A stretch of DNA of 33,914 nt. Origin: Xanthobacteraceae bacterium. GTDB lineage: Bacteria > Pseudomonadota > Alphaproteobacteria > Rhizobiales > Xanthobacteraceae. The translations under genes were made by a program, and so were the position numbers. The notes under the pieces were generated by a model that worked only from the letters and a program-made list of their open reading frames with translations, was not told where the DNA came from and did not search any database. Positions 21,368 through 29,929 of the stretch are shown here, one piece after another. Position 1 is the stretch's first letter; each line of letters begins with the position of its first letter. Where the stretch lies: the NCBI GenBank assembly GCA_025929595.1, contig JAICQA010000002.1, positions 1 to 33,914 of the forward strand, in the 5' to 3' direction.

Positions 21368-22309
21368 TTAGCGCCGCTTCGCCTCGATTGCGTCCCAGAT
21401 CATCGCCGCTACATCCGGCCCGCCGACATTCCGGATCGCGCGCACGCCGGTGGGCGACGTCACGTTGATCTCGGTGAGGAAGCCGTCGATCACGTCGATG
21501 CCGACGAACAAGAGTCCGCGTTCCCGGAGCGCCGGACCGATGCGTTTGCAGATTTCCTGTTCGCGCTTCGAGAGGTCGGTCGCCTTGGGCGAGCCGCCCC
21601 GCACCATGTTCGAGCGCAAATCCCCTTCCGCCGGCACGCGGTTGACCGCGCCCGCGAATTCGCCCTCGACGAGAATGATGCGCTTGTCGCCCTGCTTCAC
21701 CTCGGGCAGGAATTTCTGGATCACCCATTGCTCGCGGAACAGCGACGTGAAGAGATCGAACAGCGATCCGAAATTGAGATCGTCCTTGCGCAGCAAAAAG
21801 ACGCCTTCGCCGCCCTTGCCGTAGAGCGGCTTCATCACGATGTCGCCGTGCCTGGCGCGGAAGGCCTTGATTGCGTCGAGGTCACGCGACAGCAATGTCG
21901 GCGGCATCAGGTCGACGAATTCCGTCACGAACATTTTTTCCGGCGCATTCCGCACCGAGGCCGGGTCGTTCACCACCATCGTCTTCGGATGCACGCGCTC
22001 GAGCAAATGCGTCGTCGTGATGTAGGCGAGATCGAACGGCGGGTCCTGGCGCAGCAGCACCACGTCGAAGCTCGACACTTCGGTGTTTTTCAGTTCGCCG
22101 AGCGTGAAATGTTCGCCTTGGCTATCTTTCACCGAAAGCGTCTGCGCGTTCGCGACGACCTTGCCGTCGAGCATCGAGAGCCGGTCGGGCGTGAAATAAG
22201 AGAGCTTGTGCCCGCGCGCCTGCGCTTCCAGGAGCACCGCGAAGGTCGAGTCGCCCGCGATCTTGATGCGCTCGATCGGGTCCATCTGCACGGCGACATT
22301 CAGGGCCAA
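21368..22309 (-). CDS. gshB: Glutathione synthetase GshB
   Basis: GshB joins gamma-glutamylcysteine and glycine with ATP to make glutathione, in the cytoplasm. The 313-residue product is close to the usual 316. It has the N-terminal VAVQMDPIERI, the RQDPPFDLAYITTTHLLE block, VNDPASVRNAPEKMF, the ATP-grasp segment MKPLYGKGGEGVF, and the C-terminal GIDVIDGFLTEINVTSPTG with metal-binding Glu/Asn. I assign a TTG start at 22309: it lies five bases after AGGAGG and corresponds to the family's usual LNVAVQMDP start, with no ATG in position. The ribosome binding site overlaps the yraN stop codon, so translation is coupled. It is the last gene of the rsmI-yraN-gshB set. Confidence 0.95.
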   Translation of the reverse strand: MALNVAVQMDPIERIKIAGDSTFAVLLEAQARGHKLSYFTPDRLSMLDGKVVANAQTLSVKDSQGEHFTLGELKNTEVSSFDVVLLRQDPPFDLAYITTTHLLERVHPKTMVVNDPASVRNAPEKMFVTEFVDLMPPTLLSRDLDAIKAFRARHGDIVMKPLYGKGGEGVFLLRKDDLNFGSLFDLFTSLFREQWVIQKFLPEVKQGDKRIILVEGEFAGAVNRVPAEGDLRSNMVRGGSPKATDLSKREQEICKRIGPALRERGLLFVGIDVIDGFLTEINVTSPTGVRAIRNVGGPDVAAMIWDAIEAKRR

Positions 22310-22319
22310 GCGATCCTCC

Positions 22320-22688
22320 TCAGCTTTCGGACTCGAACGCCGCTTCAATGTGTTGCGGCAGCCGCCGCGGCGCAATCAGCACCGCGTCGAAACGGATGTC
22401 ATATCCCGCATGTTCGGGGTGCGCCGCAAGCCACGCTTCCGCGGCACCCGCAATGCGCCTTTGCTGACGCGGCAGCACGGCAAAGGCCGCGTCGTCGAGC
22501 CGTGCGCGCGCCTTCACCTCGACGAACACGATGGTCTTACCCCGCCGCATGACGAGATCGACCTCGCCGAGCGGGCTTTTCCAGCGCCGCGCCAACTCCC
22601 GGTAGCCTTTCGCGTTGAGGAGAAGGGCTGCGCGTCCCTCGGCCGAGACGCCGAGCCTGAAGGCGGCACTCCGGCGCGGATCGCTCAC
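22320..22688 (-). CDS. yraN: YraN family protein (UPF0102, endonuclease-like fold)
   Basis: This 122-residue member of the UPF0102/YraN family has a predicted Holliday-junction-resolvase-like nuclease fold, though its biochemical role is not settled. Residues 17-27 (EGRAALLLNAK) and the core GEVDLVMRRGKTIVFVEVKAR carry the family's E-x(n)-D-x(n)-E-x-K pattern (Glu and Asp in GEVDLV, Glu and Lys in FVEVKAR), so the nuclease-like acidic residues are intact. A C-terminal FDAVLI strand is also typical. The start overlaps the rsmI stop by four bases, and the stop overlaps the gshB ribosome binding site. This neighbour order is common in alphaproteobacteria. Confidence 0.92.
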   Translation of the reverse strand: MSDPRRSAAFRLGVSAEGRAALLLNAKGYRELARRWKSPLGEVDLVMRRGKTIVFVEVKARARLDDAAFAVLPRQQRRIAGAAEAWLAAHPEHAGYDIRFDAVLIAPRRLPQHIEAAFESES

Positions 22689-23602
22689 TTCCTCTTCCCC
22701 TGTTGGCCGGCGAGGTCGAGCGCGCGTTGATAGACGGCGCGGCGCTTCACTCCGGTGGCGGTGGCGACAGCGTCGGCTGCATCCTTCACCGACATGCTCC
22801 GGAGGGCGGCCTTGAGCTGGCCGTCGAGCGCGTCGGCGCTGATCGCTGCGTCCGTCTCATTCGGCGGTGCGATCACAACGACGATCTCGCCCTTCGGCTC
22901 GCCTGCCATTGCATAATGCCCGGCGAGCGCCACGAGCGTGCCGCGCCGCACTTCCTCGAATGCTTTGGTCAGTTCGCGGCAGACGGCGCCCGCGCGGCCG
23001 CCAAGTCCGTCCGCGAGATCGGCAAGACTCGCGCTAAGACGAGGGCCGGTCTCATAGAGCACGAGCGTCGCCGGGATCGCCGCGAGTTCGCCGATGCGCG
23101 TTTTCCGCTGTCCGCTTTTCGCGGGGAGAAAACCTTCGAAGAAAAAACGATCGGTGGGAAGCCCGGCGGCAACGAGTGCCGCGAGCGCCGCAGATGCGCC
23201 CGGCACCGGAAAAACTTTGTGCCCCGCTGCAAGCGCGGCCTCGACGAGTTTGTAGCCGGGGTCCGAGACGAGCGGCGTGCCTGCGTCCGAGACGAGCGCG
23301 ACCGTTGCGCCGTCGCCGAGCTTCGCGAGCACGCGCGGACGGACGTTTGCCGCATTGTGTTCGTGATAGGCGAGGAGCTGCGGCCGCAGGCCGTAGCGGT
23401 CGAGGAGCCGCCGCGTGACCCGCGTGTCCTCGCACAGCACCAGATCGGCGCTCGCGAGCACCGAGAGCGCGCGCAGCGTCACGTCGGCAAGGTTCCCGAT
23501 CGGCGTCGCCGTTACATAGAGCCCGGGCGCGAGCTTCACAGGCTCGATCACGAGCGTCGGCGTCCGGCCCGTCCCTGCCGATGAATCGCGCCCTTGCTGC
23601 AT
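22685..23602 (-). CDS. rsmI: 16S rRNA (cytidine1402-2'-O)-methyltransferase RsmI
   Basis: RsmI methylates the ribose of C1402 in 16S rRNA using S-adenosylmethionine. The 305-residue product has the tetrapyrrole-methylase fold with the family's hallmarks: YVTATPIGNLADVTLRAL, the CEDTRVTRRLL segment, LVSDAGTPLVSDPGY, PVPGASAALAAL, FFFEGFLP and a C-terminal helix RRAVYQRALDLA. About 25 residues precede the usual start of the core (APGLYV). A later start is possible, but no better ATG is seen. It is the first gene of the rsmI-yraN-gshB unit and is divergent from the lipoprotein gene across a 246-base gap. Confidence 0.95.
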   Translation of the reverse strand: MQQGRDSSAGTGRTPTLVIEPVKLAPGLYVTATPIGNLADVTLRALSVLASADLVLCEDTRVTRRLLDRYGLRPQLLAYHEHNAANVRPRVLAKLGDGATVALVSDAGTPLVSDPGYKLVEAALAAGHKVFPVPGASAALAALVAAGLPTDRFFFEGFLPAKSGQRKTRIGELAAIPATLVLYETGPRLSASLADLADGLGGRAGAVCRELTKAFEEVRRGTLVALAGHYAMAGEPKGEIVVVIAPPNETDAAISADALDGQLKAALRSMSVKDAADAVATATGVKRRAVYQRALDLAGQQGKRK

Positions 23603-23695
23603 GAACGGTGGCCGCCCGGTGTGAATTGCGGGAGTCTAACGCTGCCAAGTGCCCGTGAATACAGGGAAAACAGCCCGAAAAACGCAGTAGTAACT

Positions 23696-23724
23696 TTGAC
23701 ATGGGCATGTTGCTGCCGCACAGT
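23696..23724 (+). promoter_or_regulatory. Candidate promoter for the LpoA-like lipoprotein gene
   Basis: A perfect TTGACA -35 box (23696-23701) is followed after 17 bases by CACAGT (23719-23724), which matches only half of the -10 consensus. It would give an untranslated leader of about 118 bases before the ATG at 23849. The rest of the 246-base gap (23603-23848) shows nothing else I can name. Confidence 0.35.
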
Positions 23725-23848
23725 CCGGGCAGTGGGGTACCTGCTCGCCGCCGGACACGGTCCGGGACATGGGGATGTCTCGGCCCACCGCGTTCGAAGA
23801 TGGCCAAGGGCCAACAGGCTCGCGGCCGGGCCGGTTCGAGGGGATTGG

Positions 23849-25090
23849 ATGGTATCGGTTGCGTATTCGCCCGCAGGCGGGCTCGCTCGCGCTCGTGGCG
23901 CCCGCGCTGCAAGCATCGTTGCGTTCTGCGCGCTGCTGCTGGCGGGCTGCGCCGGCCAGTCGGGCGGGCCGCAGTTTGATTCCGTGTTCGGGGACGCGCC
24001 GCAGGACCCGATGCTGCACCAGCAGGCGCAGCAGCCCATGGGCAATCCGGCGGGCGTCCGTGTCGGTCTTATCCTGCCGCTGAGCGCATCGGGCAACGCG
24101 GGTGCGGCCGCGCAGTCCATGCGCAATGCCGCCGAGCTCGCGCTCGCCGAATTTGGCAATCCCAATATCCAGTTGATCGTCAAGGACGACGGCGGCAACG
24201 CGCATGGCGCCCAGATGTCGGCGGAGCAGGCGCTGACCGAAGGCGCCGAAATCGTGCTCGGACCGCTGTTCAGCCACGCCGTTGCCGCTGCGGGCCAGAC
24301 GACGCGCAATCGCGGCGTGCCGATGATCGCGTTCTCGACCGACGCCAATGTGGCGGCGCGCGGCGTCTATCTGCTGAGCTTCCTGCCCGAGACCGATGTG
24401 GAACGCGTCACGCGCCACGCGATCGCGAACAAGCGCCGCTCCTTCATCGCGCTCCTGCCTGACAATGCGTACGGAACCGTCGTCGAAGGAACGTTCAAGC
24501 AGGTCGTTGCCTCCGGCGGCGGCCGCATCGTCGCGCTCGAACATTATCCGAACGATCCGGCGCGCATCGCCGAAACGGTGAAGAAGGTCGCAGGCGCCGC
24601 ACGCATCGCAGATGCGGTCTTCATCGCCGATGCCGCCGACGTGACGCCGCAGATCGTGCAGGCGCTGGTTGCAAACGGCGTCTCGCCGCGCCGCCTGAAA
24701 TTCATGGGAACGGGACTCTGGGACGATCCGAAACTGTTTTCCGATCCGAACTTGCAGGGCGCCTGGTTCGCGGCGCCCGACGCAACGGGCTTCCGCAATT
24801 TCGCGACGCGCTACCGCGCGCGCTTCGGTGCCGAGCCCGCGCGCACGGCGAGCCTGGCCTACGATGCCGTCTCGCTGGTCGCTGCGCTCGTGAAGACGCA
24901 GGGACCGAACCGGTTCTCCGAAGAAATCCTCACCAATCCGTCCGGCTTCGCCGGCACCGACGGCGTCTTCCGCTTCAAGCGCGACGGCACGAGCGAGCGC
25001 GGACTCGCGATCATGGAAATCCACAGTGGCTCGGCGCGCGTCGTGAGCCCGGCACCGACGACATTCGCGACCAGCGCGCTGTCGAACTGA
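23849..25090 (+). CDS. LpoA/LppC-like penicillin-binding protein activator lipoprotein
   Basis: This 413-residue lipoprotein has a signal peptide with lipobox LLAGC (Cys34). The rest is a type I periplasmic-binding fold of the LppC/LpoA C-domain kind: VGLILPLSASGNAGAAAQSMRNAA, an IQLIVKDDGGN strand, AEIVLGPLFSHAVAAAGQT, and PMIAFSTDANVAARGVYLLSF. In gammaproteobacteria LpoA is an outer-membrane activator of peptidoglycan synthase PBP1A. Alphaproteobacterial proteins of this shape lack the LpoA TPR domain and are annotated by similarity, so the role is inferred. Its place opposite rsmI-yraN matches lpoA next to rsmI and yraN in E. coli, a conserved neighbourhood. I chose the ATG at 23849, which gives a compact lipoprotein signal; the open frame continues upstream without a plausible signal. 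Confidence 0.85.
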   Translation: MVSVAYSPAGGLARARGARAASIVAFCALLLAGCAGQSGGPQFDSVFGDAPQDPMLHQQAQQPMGNPAGVRVGLILPLSASGNAGAAAQSMRNAAELALAEFGNPNIQLIVKDDGGNAHGAQMSAEQALTEGAEIVLGPLFSHAVAAAGQTTRNRGVPMIAFSTDANVAARGVYLLSFLPETDVERVTRHAIANKRRSFIALLPDNAYGTVVEGTFKQVVASGGGRIVALEHYPNDPARIAETVKKVAGAARIADAVFIADAADVTPQIVQALVANGVSPRRLKFMGTGLWDDPKLFSDPNLQGAWFAAPDATGFRNFATRYRARFGAEPARTASLAYDAVSLVAALVKTQGPNRFSEEILTNPSGFAGTDGVFRFKRDGTSERGLAIMEIHSGSARVVSPAPTTFATSALSN

Positions 25091-25120
25091 GCGCGACTCG
25101 CGTTTACTCGCTGAAAACTT

Positions 25121-26275
25121 CTACGCCGCGAGATCCGCGACGATCGCGTCGAGCACGGGAAAGCCGGCGGCCGTCACGCGTAGCCGTCCTTCCGGCGTGC
25201 TTTCGATCAGCCCTTCCTCCGAAAGCGACGAAACACGCGCCGCGTCGAAGTCGCGGCCGGCGAGCAGCCGGAAGCGTTCGCGCTCAATGCCTTCGCGCAG
25301 CCGCAGGCCCATGACGAGGAATTCGTCGGCGCGCTCGATCGCGCCAAGCTGTTCGTCTTCCACGAGCCCGTGGCCTTCCGCCTCGACGCGCGCGAGCCAG
25401 CGCTCGGGATGACGTTCCGTGGCGGTCGCAAACCGGCCGCCGAATACGTTGAGCCGCCCGTGAGCGCCCGGCCCCGCGCCGGCATATTCGCCCGAGCGCC
25501 AGTAAACGAGATTGTGTCGGCTTTCCGCGCCCGGCCGCGCGTGATTGGAAATCTCATAGGCGGAAAAACCCGCCGCCTCGCAGGTCTCCTGCGTCACGTC
25601 CCACAGCGCGCGCGCCAGGTCGCTGTCCGGAATCTTCAGCTTGCCCGCGCGATAGAGATTGGCGAACGGCGTGCCGTCCTCGATGGTGAGCTGATAAAGC
25701 GAGTGATGCTCGATGCCTTCGGCGAGCGCGCAACTCAATTCCTCGCGCCACGCTTCCGGCGTCTGGCCGGGCCGTGCGTAAATGAGATCAAACGAAACGC
25801 GCGGAAAAGTCTGCTTCGCGATGCCGACGGCCTTGAGCGCTTCTTCCGCCGTGTGCATCCGCCCGAGTCCCTTGAGCGACACGTCGTCAAGCGCCTGCAC
25901 GCCGAGCGACACGCGGTTGACGCCCGCCGCGCGATAGCCGCGGAAACGTTCGGCCTCGACGCTGGTCGGATTTGCCTCGAGCGTGATCTCGGCGTCATTC
26001 TTGAGCGTCCAGAGCTTCGCGATGGTTTCGAGCACGGACGAGACCGTCTCCGGCTTCATGAGCGACGGCGTGCCGCCGCCGAAAAAAACGCTCACCGCGT
26101 CGCGCGGTCCCGTGCGCTCGGCGAAATGCGCGAGCTCGGTCGCAATCGCACGCGCGAAACGCGCCTCGTCCGGCGCCTCGTGCCGCACATGGCTGTTGAA
26201 GTCACAATAAGGGCATTTGGCCAGGCAGAAGGGCCAATGCACATAGACGCCGAAAGCGGAATCAGCCGCGCTCAT
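25121..26275 (-). CDS. hemW: HemW, radical SAM haem chaperone
   Basis: HemW is a radical SAM protein related to HemN that binds haem and delivers it to membrane proteins. It was long annotated as an oxygen-independent coproporphyrinogen oxidase. The 384-residue product begins near VYVHWPFC and has the iron-sulfur motif CLAKCPYC (Cys17, 21, 24) followed by DFNSH, which is typical of HemW rather than HemN. Other landmarks are FFGGGTPSL, ITLEANPTSVE, RVSLGVQALDD and LIYARPGQT, with a HemN C-terminal domain at the end. I chose the ATG at 26275, since the longer open frame adds 20 residues without family support. In related genomes it usually lies directly after rdgB; here two other genes come between. 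Confidence 0.94.
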   Translation of the reverse strand: MSAADSAFGVYVHWPFCLAKCPYCDFNSHVRHEAPDEARFARAIATELAHFAERTGPRDAVSVFFGGGTPSLMKPETVSSVLETIAKLWTLKNDAEITLEANPTSVEAERFRGYRAAGVNRVSLGVQALDDVSLKGLGRMHTAEEALKAVGIAKQTFPRVSFDLIYARPGQTPEAWREELSCALAEGIEHHSLYQLTIEDGTPFANLYRAGKLKIPDSDLARALWDVTQETCEAAGFSAYEISNHARPGAESRHNLVYWRSGEYAGAGPGAHGRLNVFGGRFATATERHPERWLARVEAEGHGLVEDEQLGAIERADEFLVMGLRLREGIERERFRLLAGRDFDAARVSSLSEEGLIESTPEGRLRVTAAGFPVLDAIVADLAA

Positions 26276-26297
26276 GGGGCCGATATGGCACCGAACC

Positions 26298-26333
26298 GCC
26301 CGCATGGCGAGCGCGGCGAGCACCCATGCGGGC
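26298..26333. repeat. 10-bp inverted repeat between aldo/keto reductase and hemW genes
   Basis: GCCCGCATGG (26298-26307) pairs exactly with CCATGCGGGC (26324-26333) across 16 bases. A near-copy of its left half and following bases (CCCGTATGGCGAGCGC) lies at about 26344-26359. It may terminate transcription of the upstream gene on the - strand, though no T run follows. Confidence 0.45.
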
Positions 26334-26371
26334 AAATAACAAGCCCGTATGGCGAGCGCCGTGACGTACGC

Positions 26372-27319
26372 TTAAACGCCCGATTTGGTCAGGGTTTCCA
26401 AGTCATTGGCCGAGAGCGATAGCCGGGCCCCGCGTCCGAGGCTCTCAACCTGTTGGACCGACGTCGCTGACGCGATCGGCGCGGTGACGTCGGGCTGTGC
26501 GGCGAGCCACGCCAGCGCGATTTCGGAGAGCGCGGCGCCGGTCCGCGCCGCCACATCATCCATGGCGGCGAGAATGCGTTTGCCCTTCGCGTCGAGATAT
26601 TTCATCGCGCCCTTGCCGCGCGCGCTTTTGCCCGCGTCGGCCCCGGACCGGTACTTGCCGGTGAGGAAGCCCGAAGCGAGGCCGTAATAGGGAATGCTGC
26701 CCAGTCCCTCGCGCAGCACGATGTCGCGCACCGCGCCCTCAAACTTGCTGCGGCTGTAAAGATTGTACTCGTTCTGGATGACTTCGTAGCGCGGCCAGCC
26801 GTTCGCGGTTGAAACCTTCAGCGCGTCGCTCAGCAATTTCTCGTCGTAGTTCGAGCAGCCGATCGCGCGCACCTTGCCCGCGGCGACGAGCTTTGAAAAT
26901 GCTTCGAGCGTCTCCTCCTGCGTCACCGTGTCGTCCGGCCAGTGCGCGAAATAGAGGTCGATGTAATCGGTTTGCAGCCGACGCAACGAAGCTTCGATCG
27001 CTTCCGCGATATGGCGTGCGCTCAGGTCCTTCTTGCCCTGCCCCATGTCGCTGCCGACTTTGGTGAAGACATGCAGCTTCGCGCGATTGCCGCGCGCCTT
27101 CATCCATTTGCCGATGATGTTCTCCGATTCGCCGCCCTGATGGCCCGGCACCCAGCGCGAATAGGCATTTGCCGTGTCGATGGCGGTGAAGCCCTCGGCC
27201 GCGAACGCGTCGAGAATGTAGAACGACGTTTTCTCGTCCGCCGTCCAGCCGAACACGTTGCCGCCCAGCACGAGCGGCGCGATCTCGATTCCCGAACGGC
27301 CAAGAGGTCGCGGTATCAT
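26372..27319 (-). CDS. Aldo/keto reductase
   Basis: This 315-residue NADPH-dependent oxidoreductase has the AKR barrel fold. The catalytic tetrad is visible: Asp48 and Tyr53 (IDTANAYS), Lys87 (VFTKVG) and His126 (YFAHWP). The loop GGNVFGWTADE and the C-terminal PIASATSVQQVESL nucleotide-binding segment are like those of the YajO/Tas-type and related AKRs. The substrate cannot be told from sequence. I chose the ATG at 27319, which gives MIPRPLGRSGIEIAPL, the normal start; the longer frame adds 37 unsupported residues. It lies downstream of the Bug-type binding protein on the same strand, 68 bases apart, and interrupts the rdgB-hemW order. Confidence 0.93.
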   Translation of the reverse strand: MIPRPLGRSGIEIAPLVLGGNVFGWTADEKTSFYILDAFAAEGFTAIDTANAYSRWVPGHQGGESENIIGKWMKARGNRAKLHVFTKVGSDMGQGKKDLSARHIAEAIEASLRRLQTDYIDLYFAHWPDDTVTQEETLEAFSKLVAAGKVRAIGCSNYDEKLLSDALKVSTANGWPRYEVIQNEYNLYSRSKFEGAVRDIVLREGLGSIPYYGLASGFLTGKYRSGADAGKSARGKGAMKYLDAKGKRILAAMDDVAARTGAALSEIALAWLAAQPDVTAPIASATSVQQVESLGRGARLSLSANDLETLTKSGV

Positions 27320-27387
27320 GTCAGGGATCTGCGGGCGGTGAGTATTGCAGCGATGCGGCCTCGGCAGGCCGCATCGCGTCTCGTCGG

Positions 27388-28365
27388 TTACATCTTGGGA
27401 ATGTTGGCGAGGCGCACAAGTTCTTCCCATTCGTCGACGGTTTCGACCAGCAGCTTGTGCGTGTCCTTCGGCGTCGAATGGAAGACATCGGCGCCGATCT
27501 TTTGATGGAACTCGACCACATCCTTTTGACTCAGCATTTTGGCGAACAGCTCATTCCATTTCTGAACGATCGGTTCGGGCGTTCCGCTTGCCACGAACGC
27601 GCCCCACCAGCCCATGTGACCCATATCGACGCCCTGTTCGCGCATGGTCGGGACGTCCGGCATGGCCTTCGTGCGCTCGCCGGAGCCGACCGCGAGAATC
27701 CGGATTCGCCCTTCGCGCGCCTGCGACGACCCAAAGGCCGCATCGAAGGAGGAGAAGTCGAGGCGGCCGCTGAGCAGATCGTTCATGGAATCAATACTGC
27801 TGCGGTAGGTCACTTGCATCGTCTGCAGGCCCATGCGCGCCTTGTAGATCTCGCCCATGATCTTCGCCGAGGTGGATCCGGCGCCATAATTTGCATCGGC
27901 GCCCTTCTTCTTGAGAATTTCCGTCAGTTCGCGGACGTTCTTCGCAGGATGGTTGGCGGCGACGACCAGCGTGAACGGCGCCCTGCTGATCGTCGAGACC
28001 GGTTGCAGCGCCTTCCGCACGTCGAACGGCGGGTTTTTGAGCAAATGCATGTTGCCCGCGGTCGCGCTGCCCGAATGGACATAAACGGTGTAACCGTCGC
28101 GCCGCGACTCGACGACATGGCGCGCGGCGATGTTGCCGGCGGCGCCGGGCTTGTTCTCGACGATGATGTTCTGGCCGACGATGGCGGACATCTTGTCCGC
28201 GAGATACCGGACCTGAATATCCGCGCCGCTTCCGGCCGGGAACGCGCACACAAAGCTGATCTGACCGCCGCGCGGGAAATCGTCCGCGTGACCTGGTCCG
28301 CTCATGGCCGGGAATAGCGCCGCAAGCGCCGCGGCGAACACGATTGCTCTCGTTGCGCGATCCAT
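27388..28365 (-). CDS. Bug/TctC family tripartite tricarboxylate-type binding protein
   Basis: This 325-residue periplasmic solute-binding protein belongs to the TTT/Bug family. A signal peptide (about 1-28) contains IVFAAALAALFPAM and ends in GHA. Landmarks are FPAGSGADIQVRYLADKM, IIVENKPGAAGNIAARHV, YGAGSTSAKIMGE, RILAVGSGERTKAMPDVPT and VDMGHMGWWGAFV. No TctA/TctB membrane partners are nearby, which is usual for orphan Bug genes. The ligand, often a carboxylate, is unknown. I chose the ATG at 28365, which lies five bases after GGAGG; an ATG four codons earlier would put that ribosome binding site inside the gene. Confidence 0.92.
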   Translation of the reverse strand: MDRATRAIVFAAALAALFPAMSGPGHADDFPRGGQISFVCAFPAGSGADIQVRYLADKMSAIVGQNIIVENKPGAAGNIAARHVVESRRDGYTVYVHSGSATAGNMHLLKNPPFDVRKALQPVSTISRAPFTLVVAANHPAKNVRELTEILKKKGADANYGAGSTSAKIMGEIYKARMGLQTMQVTYRSSIDSMNDLLSGRLDFSSFDAAFGSSQAREGRIRILAVGSGERTKAMPDVPTMREQGVDMGHMGWWGAFVASGTPEPIVQKWNELFAKMLSQKDVVEFHQKIGADVFHSTPKDTHKLLVETVDEWEELVRLANIPKM

Positions 28366-28396
28366 TTGCTCCTCCATCTTTTATTTTTGGCGGTGA

Positions 28397-28426
28397 ACTG
28401 TAATGGCTGCGCGACGGCCGTGTCTA
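28397..28426 (-). promoter_or_regulatory. Candidate sigma-70-type promoter of the Bug gene
   Basis: On the - strand TAGACA (28421-28426) is followed after 18 bases by TACAGT (28397-28402), matching five and four of six consensus bases. The leader would be about 25 bases, with an A-rich segment and GGAGG before the ATG at 28365. It suggests that the Bug and reductase genes are transcribed separately from rph-rdgB. Confidence 0.4.
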
Positions 28427-28442
28427 CGTGCGGATGTTCGAG

Positions 28443-29078
28443 CTACGCACGCGAAAGGCATGCCGCGGCCAGCGCCATGAACGCGCGTGCCCGGTGCGAC
28501 AATCCTTGCCCACGCGGCGGCAGGCCGTGCTTTTCCCCGGCGGACATTTCGCCGAACGTACGGTCATGCCCGTTGGGCAGAAACATCGGATCGTAGCCGA
28601 AGCCGTTGGAACCACGCGGCGGCCAGACAAGCGTGCCGTCGATCCGGCCTATAAACCGCTCTTCATGCCCATCCGGCCAACTGACGGAGAGCGCCGACAC
28701 GAATGCCGCGCGTCGGCTGGAAGGCGTGGTCGCGCCCTTGAGTGCGAGCTTCTCCTCAATGACGCGCATGGCGCGCGCGAAATCCTTGTCGGGCGCGGCC
28801 CACCGCGCCGAATGAATGCCCGGATCGCCGCCGAGCGCCTCGACCGTCAGGCCGGAGTCGTCGGCAAAGGCCGGCAACTGCGTCGCGCGCGCGGCCGCTT
28901 CCGATTTGATGCGCGCATTCTCGGCGAAACTCGTGCCTGTTTCGTCGGGCTCCGGCAGTCCAAGCTCGCCGGCCGAAACGGCCTCGACGCCGTAAGGCGC
29001 GAGCAGTTCGCGCATTTCCCGGAGCTTGCCGGGGTTGTGGGTCGCGATCACCACGCGCCCTTCGAGCCCGCGGGCCAT
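28443..29078 (-). CDS. rdgB: RdgB/HAM1 non-canonical purine NTP pyrophosphatase
   Basis: RdgB hydrolyses dITP, ITP and XTP to monophosphates, keeping deaminated purines out of DNA and RNA. The 211-residue product has the family's THNPGK motif (13-18), TSFAENARIKSEAAA, ADDSGLTVEALGG with Asp73/Asp74, PGIHSARWA, GRIDGTLVWPPRGSNGFGYDPMF, and the C-terminal MSAGEKHGLPPRGQ followed by an SHRARA segment. All are intact. It starts two bases after the rph stop codon, so the two are translationally coupled. Confidence 0.96.
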   Translation of the reverse strand: MARGLEGRVVIATHNPGKLREMRELLAPYGVEAVSAGELGLPEPDETGTSFAENARIKSEAAARATQLPAFADDSGLTVEALGGDPGIHSARWAAPDKDFARAMRVIEEKLALKGATTPSSRRAAFVSALSVSWPDGHEERFIGRIDGTLVWPPRGSNGFGYDPMFLPNGHDRTFGEMSAGEKHGLPPRGQGLSHRARAFMALAAACLSRA

Positions 29079-29080
29079 GA

Positions 29081-29794
29081 TCAGGTTACGGCGAGCTTCT
29101 GCAATTCAACGAGGCGCCCGATCCCCTTCTTGGCGAGCGCGATCAGCGCGGCGAGCTCGGCTTCGGAGAACGGCGTCTTCTCGGCCGTCCCCTGAATCTC
29201 GACGATGCCGCCCGAGCCGGTCATCACGAAATTGGCGTCGGTCTCGGCCTCCGAATCCTCCGCATAGTCGAGATCGAGCACCGGTTCGTTCTTGTGGATG
29301 CCGCAGGAGACGGCTGCGACATGATCCTTCAGCGGATCCTGCTTCAGCATGTTGCGCGCCTTCATCCAGGCGATGCAGTCGTAGAGCGCGAGCCACGCGC
29401 CGGTGATCGCGGCCGTGCGTGTGCCGCCGTCCGCTTGCAGCACGTCGCAGTCGAGCGTGATCTGCCGTTCACCGAGCGCGACCAGGTCCGTGACCGTGCG
29501 GAGCGATCGCCCGATCAGTCGTTGAATCTCAAGTGTGCGGCCCGACTGCTTCCCGGCCGACGCCTCGCGCCGCGTACGCTCGTTCGTGGCGCGCGGCAGC
29601 ATTCCGTATTCCGCCGTGACCCAGCCGCGTCCCTGGTTTTTGAGCCAGGGCGGCAGCTTTTCTTCGAGCGTCGCCGACACCAGCACATGCGTATCGCCGA
29701 ATTTGACGAGACAGGAGCCTTCCGCATGGCGCAGCAGTCCGCGCTCGAAACTGACCGCGCGCATCTCGTCATTCGCTCGCCGGCTGGGCCGCAT
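29081..29794 (-). CDS. rph: Ribonuclease PH
   Basis: RNase PH is a phosphate-dependent exonuclease that trims the 3' ends of tRNA precursors. The 237-residue product has the normal length (E. coli about 238) and family motifs: MRPSRRANDEMR, EGSCLVKFGDTHVLVSATLEE, GWVTAEYGMLPRATNERTRRE, the QRLIGRSLR phosphate-binding Arg segment, LDCDVLQADGGTRTAAITGA and DLDYAEDSEAETDANFV. The frame stays open 61 codons upstream, into the hrcA start region, without family support, so the ATG at 29794 is chosen. It is divergent from hrcA with a 135-base gap, an arrangement common in this class. Confidence 0.96.
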   Translation of the reverse strand: MRPSRRANDEMRAVSFERGLLRHAEGSCLVKFGDTHVLVSATLEEKLPPWLKNQGRGWVTAEYGMLPRATNERTRREASAGKQSGRTLEIQRLIGRSLRTVTDLVALGERQITLDCDVLQADGGTRTAAITGAWLALYDCIAWMKARNMLKQDPLKDHVAAVSCGIHKNEPVLDLDYAEDSEAETDANFVMTGSGGIVEIQGTAEKTPFSEAELAALIALAKKGIGRLVELQKLAVT

Positions 29795-29929
29795 GAAATC
29801 TCCTGTTGCTGCGTCTCTTGTACGGGCGGGGTAGGGCAGCGGCAAGGCCGTTAGCCGTCTCGCAAGGCCGCCCTTGCTCATCACCGGAGCGAATGCACAT
29901 AGTAGCGACGGCAGTTTCCGGAGTTTGCC

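Noticed and set aside
23636..25024. Long open frame opposite the LpoA-like lipoprotein gene
   Set aside because: It is shadow coding; the lipoprotein has a lipobox and a binding-protein fold.
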